Of a DNA stretch of 64,000 nucleotides, positions 35,344 to 47,238 are shown piece by piece (positions within the stretch are counted from its first letter, which is position 1; the number at the start of each line of letters is the position of its first letter). The DNA lies in contig NW_026947484.1 in assembly GCF_034190915.1 (NCBI RefSeq), positions 84,887,982 through 84,951,981 on the forward strand, in the 5' to 3' direction. The stretch comes from Cavia porcellus (lineage: Eukaryota > Chordata > Mammalia > Rodentia > Caviidae). The notes under the pieces were generated by a model. It was not told the origin of the DNA. It ran no database searches and saw nothing but the letters and a program-made list of their open reading frames with translations. A program made the position numbers and the translations under genes.

Positions 35344-36566
35344 AGTGTTCGGGACTGAGAATGGTCTTTCTAAAATGCAGTCATACTTCATCTCAGATAT
35401 AACTAATTTACCATTTAATTGGCAATTAACATTTACTCAAATGCTGAGATGCAATTCACCTTCAGAAGTCTCAGTGTGATAAGGCCTTGGTTGTTCAAGA
35501 CCTTAAATATTTAACTCATCCAACAAATAAGCTTTCAGTTCTTCCAGACTTCACTCCCAGTTGACAGATGCCCAGTCTCTGAAGACCCAAATAAACTCCT
35601 GCATATAAACCCATTCATAGGGCTTATTTTTTAGGGGAAAAGACTAAAATGCTCAATACGTTGAACTCTAGAATAGTTATATAGCTGGCACTGGTTAGAT
35701 ACCAACTTACTGGTAAGAATTAAACTCTTCCTTAATTTCAAACTTGATTATTATATAGAGTTTGTAGAGGAATCCAAAAGGATGTATTTAATTTTCTTGA
35801 TAAGATGCAAATATTTTTATAAATTTTATGCTGACTAAAATGGTAATTATGAGAAGTCTTAAAAGAAGGCATATGTCTCTATCATTACTGAAGTTCAAGA
35901 ATTTTTTAAAAATCTCTATATGAAGGCAAAAGGACTTCGGCTGCTTTATGAAGATTTAAATATTTAGGAGAATCATTAATTTTACACAGCACATATGCAC
36001 ATATTTTCAGTCAAGCAAATCTGTGTGGCAGAATTTTCCACACCAGCTCCCATAGACTTGGGACTGGTGAATCTGCCTCTTATACCAGATAAATGCAGGA
36101 GAAAAGCATTCAAGGAAGAAAGGAGGCAGGAAAAAATATATCTGTGGCACCTAAACCATGATAATAACATAGAAAAAGAACGGTAGAAAAGCTACTTGAC
36201 CTTCTCGCTCATTTCTCCTGTTATACTTTACACGGTATAATATAGATTTCTTCTTTTTTTGGAAAATATAATCTCACATTACATTAAAGCAAGTAATTAA
36301 CTCTAATATATTTATGCAGCCTAATCCATTGGAGTGTGATATTCTGGGCACAGTCTGCCTTTATTTGGCAGAAGGTTGAAATGACAATTGTAAATGTAGA
36401 TGATCTCGAAATATCAAGCAATGAATTCTTCCACTGAACAAATTTTGTCTCTTAACGAAAAACTATTTGTGAAATTCTAGATTTTATTTTCAACTACTCT
36501 TCTTTGATATCTTTCCAAATGTGTGATACTTACTTTACTGATGTCTTTAAAAGACAAGCTGAATAA
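35344..36566. other. nothing firm
   Basis: The part around 35,440-35,640 is slightly less AT-rich but matches nothing I know. No coding signal is supported. Confidence 0.45.
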
Positions 36567-36579
36567 CATTAACAATTTT

Positions 36580-36700
36580 TGTTGTTGTGTTTTGAGACAA
36601 GGTTTCACTATGCAGTTCAGACTGACTTTGAACTTACTTTGTAGCCTGGGCTACAAACTCACAGCAATTTCCTGCCTCAGCCTCCCAAGTGCTGGGAATA
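36580..36700 (-). repeat. B1 SINE with target site duplication
   Basis: 'gttttgagacaaggtttcac', 'tgcagttcagactgactttg', 'tgtagcctgggctacaaact', 'cctgcctcagcctcccaagt' and 'gctgggaata'. The flanks CATTAACAATTTTTG (36,567-36,581) and CATTTACAATTTTTG (36,701-36,715) match at 14 of 15 positions. The B1 is truncated at its 5' end, before box A. Confidence 0.93.
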
Positions 36701-36715
36701 CATTTACAATTTTTG

Positions 36716-37254
36716 ATAGCTTTGCCATGAGAAATAACTGACTGGATAATTTTACTAATACTCATGCCTTCAGGGACGAGTGAGGCAAGATTTTTTCTTC
36801 TCATATGTAAAATAAAAAGACTTTTAAAGTTTTCAAGTAGGTATTTGTCAAATGTTCATAACTTCATTCTTTCCTCTGTGATTAGCAGGTTTTTCTGTTT
36901 TAGTAATCTGGTTTGAATTTCCCTCCATCTTGGGAATAAGGCAGACATACCATTTAAATTCTGCTGAACTGCTTTTCACATGTGAAGTATGTACTGATTT
37001 TTGATGAATATTTCCACCAAGAATTGCTTGTGCCATCCCCCGTGGCCTGTGATAATACTGTAGTTTCAGAATCAATGACTGACAGCTGCTGCTTGAATTC
37101 AAATGTCACATGTAAGCCAGGGTGGGTCCGAGAAAGGTACACATTCCACAAAAACCTGTTTATGGATTCACTTGTTGCATTTCAACTCTCATTTTTATTT
37201 TGTTTGTGTGCTAACACTGTCATAAAATTCAGGAACAAAGAGGTCTAAATAGTG
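36716..37254. other. nothing firm
   Basis: On the minus strand 36,954-37,151 is open for 65 codons, with moderate GC content and some CpG. No domain is recognised; it could be a decayed repeat. Confidence 0.35.
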
Positions 37255-37590
37255 GAAATCCCTTTTCTAACAGTTCTGGATGACAGAATTCTAAAATCAG
37301 TGTCTTCAGAAGCAGTGAAGGAAGGATATATTCTAGTTCTTTGTGCCTAGCTTGCTGGTGACTGTCTTCCTATTCAGATGGTATTTGCCTTATATATATT
37401 TCTTCATGACCAAATTTCCTTTTACTTTAAGGTCATCAGCCTTATTCAAGTAAAAATTCTCCAAATCATTTTTATTTGATTTCTAAAGATGTGATTTCCA
37501 AATAAGGTCACAATCTAAAAGTACTAGGAGTTAGGATTTCAACACATAACTTAAAAAAATACACAATTCAATCTATAAGCAGGATAGAAC
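37255..37590 (-). mobile_element. MLT1-type MaLR LTR
   Basis: On the plus strand the inverted MLT1 order is visible: 'taacagttctggatgacaga', 'gcttgctggtgactgtcttc', 'gatgtgatttccaaataagg tcacaatct', 'gtactaggagttaggatttc aacacataac' and 'acacaattcaatctataagc'. These 3' motifs are characteristic of MLT1. Confidence 0.85.
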
Positions 37591-38984
37591 CAAAAGCTGC
37601 TATATATTTAGCAGCTCTTTAAAAGATAATTTATCCAAGAATCATTCTTAGCAAATACGGACACAACCAAGAGTACGTGTACTGTGCCATTCAGGAATAA
37701 ATAATTTCAATGGTTTATAATAGAAAACTTTCTAGAATAAAGTTCTTTTTGACCCCTAGATTTACATTATATTATATTATGGTCATAATGTTTTCTGGAG
37801 CTTTATTATTACAGAAATAATTCAGGTGCAGGCAGGCAATTCACAAAGAGGTCTAAATAAATGTAAACAAGTTATATGAATAAGTTAATCTTGTACTTAG
37901 GCAACCAAAGTATCCCTATCTTTACATCTGTAGATATCTACTATATTGTTTTATTAAAATGATATTTTATTGTCTTTTGTGTCTACTACTATGAATTTTG
38001 AAATAGTATTTTAAAAATTAAACAGTATTCTAGCCCTCTAAAATTTTAATTTAAGCAGACAGTTATATACTATTGCTAACACGAAAATTCCAGTGTGTAA
38101 TAATAAATATATATGTTTACTTTCAAATTATAAATACAGTATTTAATTTTGGCATAAGTTTATTATATATGTATACAAATAAATTTCTATAAAATTTGTC
38201 ATGTACCAAATATAAAGTGGTAGTATTGGAAGACAGAATTTATACTCTGCTTGATTATGATTGTTCAGAATAATCAAATATAGAACTGAGTTAATAGCCT
38301 ACATAAAATAATACGCTCTTATAAAATATCAAAGAATAATTCTTTGAAATATTAATCATTTCGTAAGCCACACCAGTGATTACTTTCCTCCAAAAAGTCA
38401 AATTCCAAAATGAATATAAATTATCACTAAAGTATATATGGTATGATTAGTGTCCATACAAACAAAATCAGTAAAGACATAACAATTTTCAAACTTATGA
38501 AAATTTTGACATAAGAAAGAAGTCTGTGAATACTACACCACAAACAAAATCATTTACTTAGGGAACGAAGCTGGTTGAAAGTTTAAAGCAAGGAGTATCA
38601 CATTAATAAAATGACTTTGATTTCAAAGCCAGACATAATATAAAAAAGGGAATGAGGAATGAGTCTTACTTGACTTCACTCACTAAACATTTATGTATTT
38701 ATTGAATGAGACAACTGATAAGGTGGGCAAGAGGATATTCTCCTTGGAGTTCTTTCACAAAAGACCAGAGCAAACCACATGAAACATAACAGGAGACTTT
38801 CAAATCCTCATAGTAAGAGCCACATTCAATTAAGCTAGAAAAGCTAATTGCCTCTTAGTTGCTTTACTCTGGTGACTGATAGAATGAAATTTACACGGGG
38901 ATAATTTAATAAACATTGGAAAATTTAACTTTCACTACCCAAAGGCTGTACTAATAAGTAGAACATTGATGGTAATCATAAAAT
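37591..38984. other. AT-rich, nothing recognised
   Basis: No repeat family or gene seen. Confidence 0.5.
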
Positions 38985-39172
38985 TTGTACTTGATTTGTA
39001 CTATTTCATTTTACCTCCCAACAATTCTATAAAGTTGGTACAAATGTACCAACTTTGTAGGTGAAGAAACTAAATCTCAAAATAATTAAAACTTTTTCCA
39101 GAGTCATACACATAATAAGTTAATAAATACTCAACCCTGGAGCCTAACCTGTTGACTATCATACTCACAACA
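38985..39172 (-). repeat. MIR (CORE-SINE) with internal hairpin
   Basis: Inverted MIR order: 'catttcattttacctcccaa caattctataaag', 'ggtgaagaaactaaatctca', 'cagagtcatacacataataa' and 'caaccctggagcctaacctg'. Between the first and second motifs lies a perfect 11-bp inverted repeat (39,031-39,056). Confidence 0.7.
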
Positions 39173-40520
39173 TACTAAAATTACCCAAAATCCATACTTT
39201 TAAACTTATATCTCCAACTTTTCATTAGTGAAGAGTTATCATGCAGAAAAGTTCCTTCAGTTTAATTGACTTCTTCACTATATTGAATTTCAATGAAAAT
39301 ATCAATAAACATCAGATGACTCGGTGAAAACAGAAGGAATATTATTGTTCAAGTTCTTATATCACCACTTTCAGCTTAACATCCGAATATATAACTTGGA
39401 ATCTTTATCAGATTTGTGTGCCACAGATTTTATTTTTATTTTAATTTATTTCTCATTGGTTTATTAATTCGTTTTGCTGTTTTATTTTTGTTTGTCCAGT
39501 TGAGGCTTATTTACACCTAATAAATTACTGGACAAGAAAATATGAAGGTAGATCAGGGCAAACGATTGCATAATAAGGAAAAAGTCAATGTCTAGAGATC
39601 TGAGGAGAGTCTCCAGGAAAGTCAACGTCGATATTTCATACTTAGTGCTTCTGTAATGAATGTGGTTTGTGATTGTATTAATTTCATCAATAAGGTAACT
39701 TTGGATGGTTATTTAAAAGTCATCACATGACAATGGATCCTTCAACACCTATTCCATGTAGAAAATTTTTCTGTAAAATATTAGTATTCAAAAAATGTGT
39801 CCTCAAAAATTAGTTTTTATCAACCCATAGATCAACTCATTCAGCATATGCTGAACATTTATTAGGTACTGATTTTCCTAAAGTTCATCTTCTTGTGTGA
39901 AGTAGGGATAAGAAGATCACACTGCCATGTTTCCATTATAATATCATGGTTGGGTCAAATTACAATGATTCATAATTAAATTAAGCACATTGTTTTGATA
40001 AGTTGGAGTTTTGAGTGTGACATTTGTTAGAGACTCTCTGAAGACCTTCACCTGGAGAAGGAAAGGAAGGTGTTACGTGTGGGGAGAGGGCAAAGCCAGA
40101 TCCAGGCTTTTTGCCCTTAGCCTTGTCTACAGTGAGCTTCGGGGTTAAGATGTCCAGTCAGACTTGTGCATTGGGCAAAGTGGCCATTATCTTTCATCTC
40201 ATGCAGTCACTGTATGTGGTTCTGCTTGCTTTGAGAAGGGTGTGAACTCTACTTATGTGGTTCTGTATAGATAAAGGGCTACCATAGGCGTAGTACTCAC
40301 TGATGGTGGCCTGCTGACAGGACTTAGTGTGTCTGGAGATTAAGTCAGTCTGTCTAGTGATGTGGGTCAAACATTACTGCACAATTATACCTTTTTCTAT
40401 GAGAGTGAGGTGTAAGCGGCTGTGAAGGAATAACATTTCCTAAAAGAACTGAACCTTTAACTACAAAGACAAGAAGGCAGCAAATAAAAGGTACACATAT
40501 ACTTGCAGAAAAAAAAAAAA
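39173..40520. other. nothing firm; GC-richer patch at 40,010-40,420
   Basis: The patch 40,010-40,420 is visibly richer in G and C than its surroundings and contains 'acgtgtggggagagggcaaa'. It could be an LTR or a regulatory element, but I cannot match it. Confidence 0.35.
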
Positions 40521-40539
40521 ACATAAATTGTGAAAAATT

Positions 40540-40654
40540 TTGTACATTTTTTTTTTTTTTTGTCTTTTTGCTTTTTATTGGTACCGGGGATCGAACTCAC
40601 GACTGCCTGCTTGCAAAGCAGGTGCTTATGCCGCTGAGCTAAATCCCCAGCCCC
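40540..40654 (-). repeat. ID SINE, young subfamily
   Basis: A T-rich tail complement, then 'gctttttattggtaccgggg', 'gcctgcttgcaaagcaggtg' and 'gctgagctaaatccccagcc'. The direct repeats TAAATTGTGAAAAATT (40,524-40,539) and TAAATTGTGAAGAATT (40,655-40,670) match at 15 of 16. AATAAA follows 'ggtacc' on the sense strand. A young insertion. Confidence 0.95.
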
Positions 40655-40830
40655 TAAATTGTGAAGAATTATGTAAAGAATAAAGAACATTCTGAACTGA
40701 GGGAGTAGGAAATATCAGATATAGGCAGAGCACAGTCTAGGGCTAAAATCTGAATCTATGTGACATACCTGGACTAATTTAGAATTTGAAAAACAAATCA
40801 CACTTTTTCTCAAATGGAAGAATTTCATAC

Positions 40831-40868
40831 ACACAAACATACACACACACAGACATACACACACACAC

Positions 40869-40906
<38 letters not shown>
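40831..40906. repeat. (CA)n microsatellite
   Basis: Long CA run with interruptions (ATACA, AGACATACA, ACGCA). The minus-strand Val/Cys-rich frame is its translation. Confidence 0.95.
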
Positions 40907-40908
<2 letters not shown>

Positions 40909-42639
40909 TTTGGATATCTGCATAAGAAAAGAGAGAGATCATGATAAACAGAACTGTCCGCCTACCAGGCTACAAACCAACAAGCTATAACCTTACGTGT
41001 CATCACTCTGCTGTCTTGTAAAGTGATATTATTACAAGTGACAACACTGCCTCTGCAGAAACAATCACATGCATGCATGGCATTTTATCAGTGTTCTTTG
41101 TTTTATTTGGAATTCTTTCCAATTACCCAAAATGAGTTGTGAGACATAGTTCGAAACATATTTCACTGGAATTGTGTTCACTTTCAGAGCCTGAACACGG
41201 GAATCTGTAGGTTTTCTCAGAGTTGGGATTCTGTGATGCTACTAGTTTCCCCTAATTATATTATGCTCTCAGTTCCTTTTGCCTCAGCTCATTACAGAGA
41301 CAAATATTCTTTAGTGACAGGTAACTTTTCATTCTAATGTTCCACTACTACTGATGTCTGGGCCTCTGAGATATTCTATTTTGCACCTGAAATTAGTTTC
41401 TGTGTAACAGCTCTGAATGTACGATAAGAAAACAGGTACAGTAATTTAGATAAACTTCACTAAATGCTTGACGGAAATAAAGCACAAATGAAGGTATAAA
41501 TGGCTAAACTGATTAAGACTGTCAGGTTCTCTGGGGTACTGTTACAGAATAAAATAGCTGATGGATTATTATTTATCCATGAATAGGAGTTTAGGGGATT
41601 TAATTAAAGATGTGCTATTATGCTTTCCAATCCTATTTAAAGCTGTACATCAAAAGGTGCAAAAATAGAAAGTCCTGACATGGACCCAAGAAATCAGAAT
41701 TCTAACCATATTGAGAATACCTCTATTGGGGATACTTTTAATGCTTCTATGTGTTGTTTGGTCTTGTATACAAATATAAAGAAACAGAGTAATGTATTAT
41801 TTCATGAAGGAAGGCATTGGATTTTTAAGGCATTGGATTGTGTGTCTGGGTTTTTAATACCCACACATATATAATACGTGAGTATGTTTAGAATATATGT
41901 GTAATCCAATGTATGCATATGCATGTGCATGCACATACACAAATGTGTGTTTATTCTACTTAGTAACTAGCTTTCTAAAGTTTATTATAATCCTCTAAAA
42001 TGGACTATCAGTACAACTATACTACAAAATGTAAATTATAGGAGAAAACTGAATATAATACTAAAATAATTTTCATAACAGAACCATTTTATATACTTTA
42101 ATTCATCTCTTAAATACAATTTCAAATGTTATTAAAATATGGTGAAAATGTGACATGGATAAACAATTCCTTTTCAAGTCTTTGGGCACAGATGAGTAAA
42201 AAATAGTATGAGCTAGTTTCAAGTTGTCAGGGACTCTATTCCTTTCTTCTAATTATGATTCCTTCACGTACACTGTTACTGAATCATTTAAGAGACCAAA
42301 ATGTATACTATTATTTTGTAGAGGAGTCATCATTGCCATTGGGTATTTATCTTTTGCAGTGCAGTGTGCAACCTATTTTTCCTCACCTTGAATTTAGGCT
42401 GAACTGCGATGTCTGAAACCAAAAAGTTGTTGCATAAATGATAGATGGCTTGATCAAGTCATGGCTTGCTCTTGGGTTTCATGTTGCGCTGAGTTGCTAT
42501 ATGATACCCTGCCTACCATGTTAGACAGTACAGTGAGAGAGACCAAGACCAAACATAGAGAACAACAGAAGTTCAGGGTTACTCAGGCTTCTGGCTATCA
42601 GACAAGGTATCAGACAGTTGTCAAAGTGACTATACATAT
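40907..42639. other. nothing recognised
   Basis: AT-rich sequence; small open frames without recognisable products. Confidence 0.5.
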
Positions 42640-42680
42640 ATTTTTTTTTTTTGAAAGAGACAGGGTCTATCTTATATAGA
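42640..42680 (-). repeat. short B1 tail-side fragment
   Basis: A T run followed by 'gaaagagacagggtctatct' resembles the 3' end of an inverted B1, cut off after about 30 bp. Confidence 0.45.
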
Positions 42681-42684
42681 AGCT

Positions 42685-42739
42685 ATCATACATATATATC
42701 ATATATCATATATATCATATATTGTATCATATCTCTCTA

Positions 42740-42791
<52 letters not shown>
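42685..42791. repeat. TA-rich microsatellite at a SINE tail
   Basis: 'catatatatcatatatcata' units, TCTCTATCTCTC, then about 22 TA units. The tract ends exactly at the tail end of the next B1, so it probably grew from that tail. Confidence 0.9.
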
Positions 42792-42794
<3 letters not shown>

Positions 42795-42938
42795 TCTTTT
42801 TGAGACAGGCTTTCACTATGTAGTTCAGGCTGGCCTTGGGCTCACTTTGTAGCACAGGCTGGTCTTGCGTTTGCAAGAATCTGCCTGCCTCAGCCTCCCA
42901 AGTGCTGGGATTACAGGAATGCACCACCACAGCCAGCT
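42792..42938 (-). repeat. B1 SINE with 29-bp internal duplication
   Basis: The best preserved B1 in the window: 'ctttttgagacaggctttca', a first unit starting 'tgtagttcaggctggccttg', a second unit 29 bp later starting 'tgtagcacaggctggtcttg', then 'tgcctgcctcagcctcccaa', 'gtgctgggattacagg' and the 5' end 'caccaccacagccagc'. The duplication is the type shared with mouse B1. Confidence 0.96.
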
Positions 42939-43689
42939 TCAAAGGTATTTCTGATATTCTAAATGACTCTGATCTCAGCTAATTTCAGTTGCAACATGGG
43001 ATGGAAGTAACACAATGAACCCTTCTAGAAACCCTGGCCCACTTAGTATCATCAGAAAGATACTATTTTAAGTGACTTACACTTAGCATATGTCATTATA
43101 CAGAAGTGGATAACTGGAACAACTTTGAACATAAGAATAAACAGGAATTTAATTTGCAGTAATTTTTGTCTATATATGTCAATACATACTACGTATGTAG
43201 TTATAGGGACAAAATTTATCACATGGATTGTATTTTACTTTTTATTCTGATGAGTCAAGAAAAATTAAAATTTGACTTTTTGAGCAAATGAGACTGTTAT
43301 ATAAAATGTTGTATAGTAACCTTCAAATTATTCAATTTTTATTTGGTTTTTGGGACTGATTTACCTGATGTATAATTTAATCTTTCTTTAGATGTTTGTG
43401 CTTAACCTTTTATCTTCTGTGGGTAGATACATTATGATTGTATTTGATTTTTAGTCTCATGTATTAAAAAAGTCAGAGAACATGTAGGAAAATGTTCCAT
43501 AAAATACTAAAAAGCCTCCAGTTGTGTGACCATTGTTAACGATGCATTGACTTCAATGGATGCAAAAATGCTGCATATTAATAAAGCACAGTCCTGGCTG
43601 TGTTTAGATAATCGCCATGTAAGCCAGCAAACTCGGTATGTGTGTGTGTGGGTGTCCATTATGTTATCTCATTCCTGGTGTCATTGGCA
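42939..43689. other. nothing recognised
   Basis: AT-rich spacer; short (TG)n near 43,638. Confidence 0.5.
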
Positions 43690-44015
43690 CCAACCAGCTT
43701 GCTTCCAGCCTGGATGGAATAAAAAAGAAAAGTAGAAGGGAATCTTTCTGCTTTGAAGTGTCCAGTCTTCCTGAGGGTGCCTGTTCTCTGCTGCCTTTGC
43801 CTGTGTGTCTGTGCTCTAGGTCTCGAGTGTCTTCAGCCTCCCAATGCATACTTGCACCAGTGCCTTTCCAGTGTACTTCCAAGCCTTCACCTCAGACTGG
43901 TGTTGCAGGCATGATTCATCTTGTTTCGCTTCTTCCATCTTGCACTGAGCACCAACTGGGTTCTCTGGCTCTTTCTTTCACAGGTGACCATTGCAGACTC
44001 TGTAACCTCTGACCA
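43690..44015 (+). mobile_element. LTR-like fragment, probably MaLR-related
   Basis: 'cctgttctctgctgcctttg', 'ctaggtctcgagtgtcttca', 'gactggtgttgcaggcatga' and 'ctgggttctctggctctttc' resemble an old mammalian LTR-type repeat. It contains an open frame of 124 codons (43,638-44,012), whose Cys/Ser/Leu-rich product has no recognisable domain and is most likely fortuitous. Confidence 0.35.
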
Positions 44016-44648
44016 CGTAAGCCTACCTAACAAACCCCCTGCATAGTTACACGTTATTTTCTACGGATTCTGGTTTTCTTGAGAATTCTAAATAATTAGA
44101 TTGGTATGAAAAACACCCATGCCTACTTTTTTTTGCAAGGTTTAAATCCATGCTATAAATGTGAATCCTTCAAATAATAATCATTTCTATGTAGACCATC
44201 TTTAGTTCTTAGATCCAAAGAGACTCTGAACTTATTTCTATATTATACTTTAGAGTCAGTGGAATGCTCAATTCAATAATAGAAGAAATTAATTTGATTC
44301 AAATTATTGTAATTTGTTAAACAGAGATACTTATGGCCTGAAAGCATTTTCAGCATAGGAAATACTCATTTTCATTTGTCCTTTACTAGTCTTTCAATGG
44401 TGATATTCTGATTTAAGTAAAATTAAGGTAGGAATGACAGGTGGTAGAATAGATTTTTATGCTTTCTACAATTTTAAGAAATGAATTTTCACTTTTAGAA
44501 ATAATATAGTAATTCCCAGCAATTTCAATAGGTGGTACCATATTGGTTTTAATATACTCAAATTTTCAAAGGCAAGAAAGGCTTCCACTTGAAATCAGTG
44601 CAAGTGTTTCATCACTTAAAGCACTAATTTTGTAAAGATACAATCTGG
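44016..44648. other. nothing recognised
   Basis: AT-rich spacer. Confidence 0.5.
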
Positions 44649-44859
44649 CAATATTTCTTACCCTTGGTACTATTTATATTTTAGGCAACATGACTTGTAA
44701 TAGAGCAGTTTTGTGTACTGAAAGGTTATTGGCAGGATCTCTGTTTCTACGCTGTATGGCAACAGATTGCTGACAATCAAAACTGTCCCCAGATATTCAC
44801 ATATCTCCCTTGGTGGAGGACAGGAATGATATAAAACCATTAGTGGCTGAAAATCACTG
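44649..44859 (-). mobile_element. MER5A-type hAT-Charlie miniature DNA transposon
   Basis: 'cttggtactatttatatttt', 'gcaacagattgctgacaatc aaaactgtccccagatattc', 'atctcccttggtggagg' and an end at 'gctgaaaatcactg' follow MER5A in reverse ('caaccaaaaatgtctccaga' ... 'gttgagaaccactg'). The left end 'caatatttcttaccc' pairs as a decayed terminal inverted repeat with the right end. The flanking 8-mers no longer match. Confidence 0.85.
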
Positions 44860-46279
44860 CCCTATAGCTATTATTAAATGTTGCTGTTTCAATAAATTTG
44901 CATGTTACTATGTATGAAAAGTCACGCATAGATATAGAAACTTAAAATATACATATGTAATGTATATGAATCCATACATTTTATATTATGATAGCTGCAA
45001 TTTTTGAGTCATATGAACATTTGATCTATAGAAATGTCAGATTAATCATTAGAGGTTAAGGCATATTGATCTTACTTTCTGACTTTTTATCTCTATCCCA
45101 TTTGAACCACTTGAATACCAAATTTTTAAATCTTATTATATGCATCTTTGGATTTTAAATTAATTCTGAATCAAATAAGTCATTGAGCAAGAGGCAAACT
45201 GGCATTTGCATGATGTTTGGGTAAGATTTTGCACTTGTGGGTATTTTATAAGTTTATCTGATGAATCACATTTGGCATCAGCTTTTCGCTCACAGAGTAT
45301 GTGGATAAAAAGTTAAAGATGAAACTTTAGTTTATCTATCTGTCTTTCTGATCATCCTACAATCACATATTCCTTTCTGTTACTTGGTTTCTCTGTCCCA
45401 TATTTTTCCTTGAAAATGAATCATAGTAATTAAAGGATGTGTGATTGGGGAACCTGGTCTTGAGATCTGGGAAAACTGGTTGTATCTACATTTCTCTCCT
45501 GTGGCTGGCTAATCTTTAGAGTCAGCATTCTGCCTTGGTATCATAGAGATTTCTTGAGGTCCTAATTGTGAAGAATGATGTGGTAGACTAATATTATTTT
45601 AACGTTGAGAATTTTTGTGGTTGTATAAGGTAAAGTGTTAAAACCTGGTTTTCTGACACACTTGTACTGAACACTGTTTAGATTTAAGAGATAAGGAAAG
45701 TAATCTATCCCACAAAACTAATTCCTTTGAATTTAAAGGACTGCTTGTTCTTTGAATGATGTTCTATTTGTATTTATTCACATGTTTCGGTCAATAGAAC
45801 ATTCTGCTATGAAAAGAATACTGTAAAAGATAGTATAGCACATTTTATTTGACATTTTGACCCAGTGTCTCTAAGATATTCCTTCAGACACAATAAAACA
45901 GAATGTTATGTTTACAAATTCAATGTCCGGGAAACATTACTATTAAGACAATACATTGATAGTCAATTTAAAGTTCCTAAAGCTTTGTATGTGTAGGCCC
46001 TCATAAGTGTTGAAGTTCTTACAGGGCATTAAAAGAATGTCTCTTCCTAGTAAACTAGAGAACTTGGAGAGGTAGAGTTCTTTATCTTCCCGCTGCCTCT
46101 ATCCTTTGACCCATATACTTAAAATACACAAGAAGAAACTCCCTTCTCAAGAATGCTAAACTGTCTTGCTTGTGTCCCACCAGTTTTGCATCTTCTAAGG
46201 CTTTCATGGGGTTTTAATACCAGGAAACAACGCATAATGAAAAATCGCTTTGCCTATCCAGGATTCTATTTTTTCCATT
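44860..46279. other. nothing recognised
   Basis: AT-rich sequence without supported features. Confidence 0.5.
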
Positions 46280-46790
46280 CACTTATTCTTTGAATTAATA
46301 TTCATTGAAGGCCTACTATAAAGCACCCAGTCTATGTTAGGGTAAATGGTAACACAGAAAGGAACACAACAGATAAGAATTGCTGTTCTCAAGGGATTTC
46401 TAGTGAATAAGAATGCAGAAAAGCAGGAAAAGAAATGTATCAGTTGATGATAATCACTGTGCAGTACTGAGATGAATCCCAGAATTGTGAAGGCTTGTCA
46501 TAGTGACCCACAGTAAAAGGAAATGTTTAAGCAAGGCCAAGGAAATGTGAGAGGACCAGGAATCCTGGAAAGGGTCCCAAGGAAAACAAAAGGTGTGTCC
46601 AAAAGACTGGAGACCGAATGTGCCTAACATGTACAAATGGAAGTTCATAGGCCTGTACAAGGAAAGAGCGGGCTCAGTGGTGAAAGGTACAATCTGGCAG
46701 GTGCCCAGGGACCAGATAATACAGGGCCTTGTAGCCTGTAATTCTAGGTTTTATGTTTGAGGATGTGAGCCTCCATGGAAAAGTTTAGAA
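46280..46790 (+). repeat. old dispersed eutherian repeat, second copy
   Basis: 'aatattcattgaaggcctac', 'agggtaaatggtaacacaga', 'aatacagggccttgtagcct', 'attctaggttttatgtttga' and 'gtgagcctccatgg' follow the same order as a known long mammalian repeat ('gcagggccttgtaggccatg' then 'gatgggaagccattgg'). The same family is seen at 9,755-11,005. Class not assigned. Confidence 0.5.
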
Positions 46791-47183
46791 TCCCAGAGAG
46801 TTTTAACTCCTGCGTGTGAGTACAGCTACTGGGATAAATTATCTATGTCTTATAACCAGGACTGTGTGGCTGTGACAGAAATGGGCTTTGGGGTAGTGAG
46901 AAAAGGACTGGAAGAAAGCCTTGAACTTTTAAATCAGAGAGATCACAATAAGGGCTCTAAACTGTGATACTCTTCTGGAAAACAAAGAACGTATTAGTAA
47001 AAGTATGAAGCAAGTACTACATCAACTGTTCTAAGAGCTAGGCACACAGTGGGGAAAAATATAAACCATTCCTAACTCCACAAGTCTGATATAATGGAAT
47101 TCTTTAAGACTGTTTCATCTCCAACATTTTCAAAATAGTTCACAGATATCTAGAAAATTGAATCTTTTCAGCAGAGGTATTAA
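46791..47183. other. possible continuation of the repeat, otherwise nothing
   Basis: 'gtagtgagaaaaggactgga' near 46,895 could belong to the same old repeat, but decay is too strong to set an end. Confidence 0.3.
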
Positions 47184-47191
47184 AACACATA

Positions 47192-47237
<46 letters not shown>
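47184..47237. repeat. (CA)n microsatellite
   Basis: About 25 CA units with two ATAC interruptions at the start. Confidence 0.95.

Positions 47238-47238
<1 letters not shown>

Noticed and set aside
43638..44012. 124-codon plus-strand open frame
   Set aside because: Starts in a TG repeat, overlaps an LTR-like fragment, and is Ser/Cys/Leu-rich without a recognisable domain.
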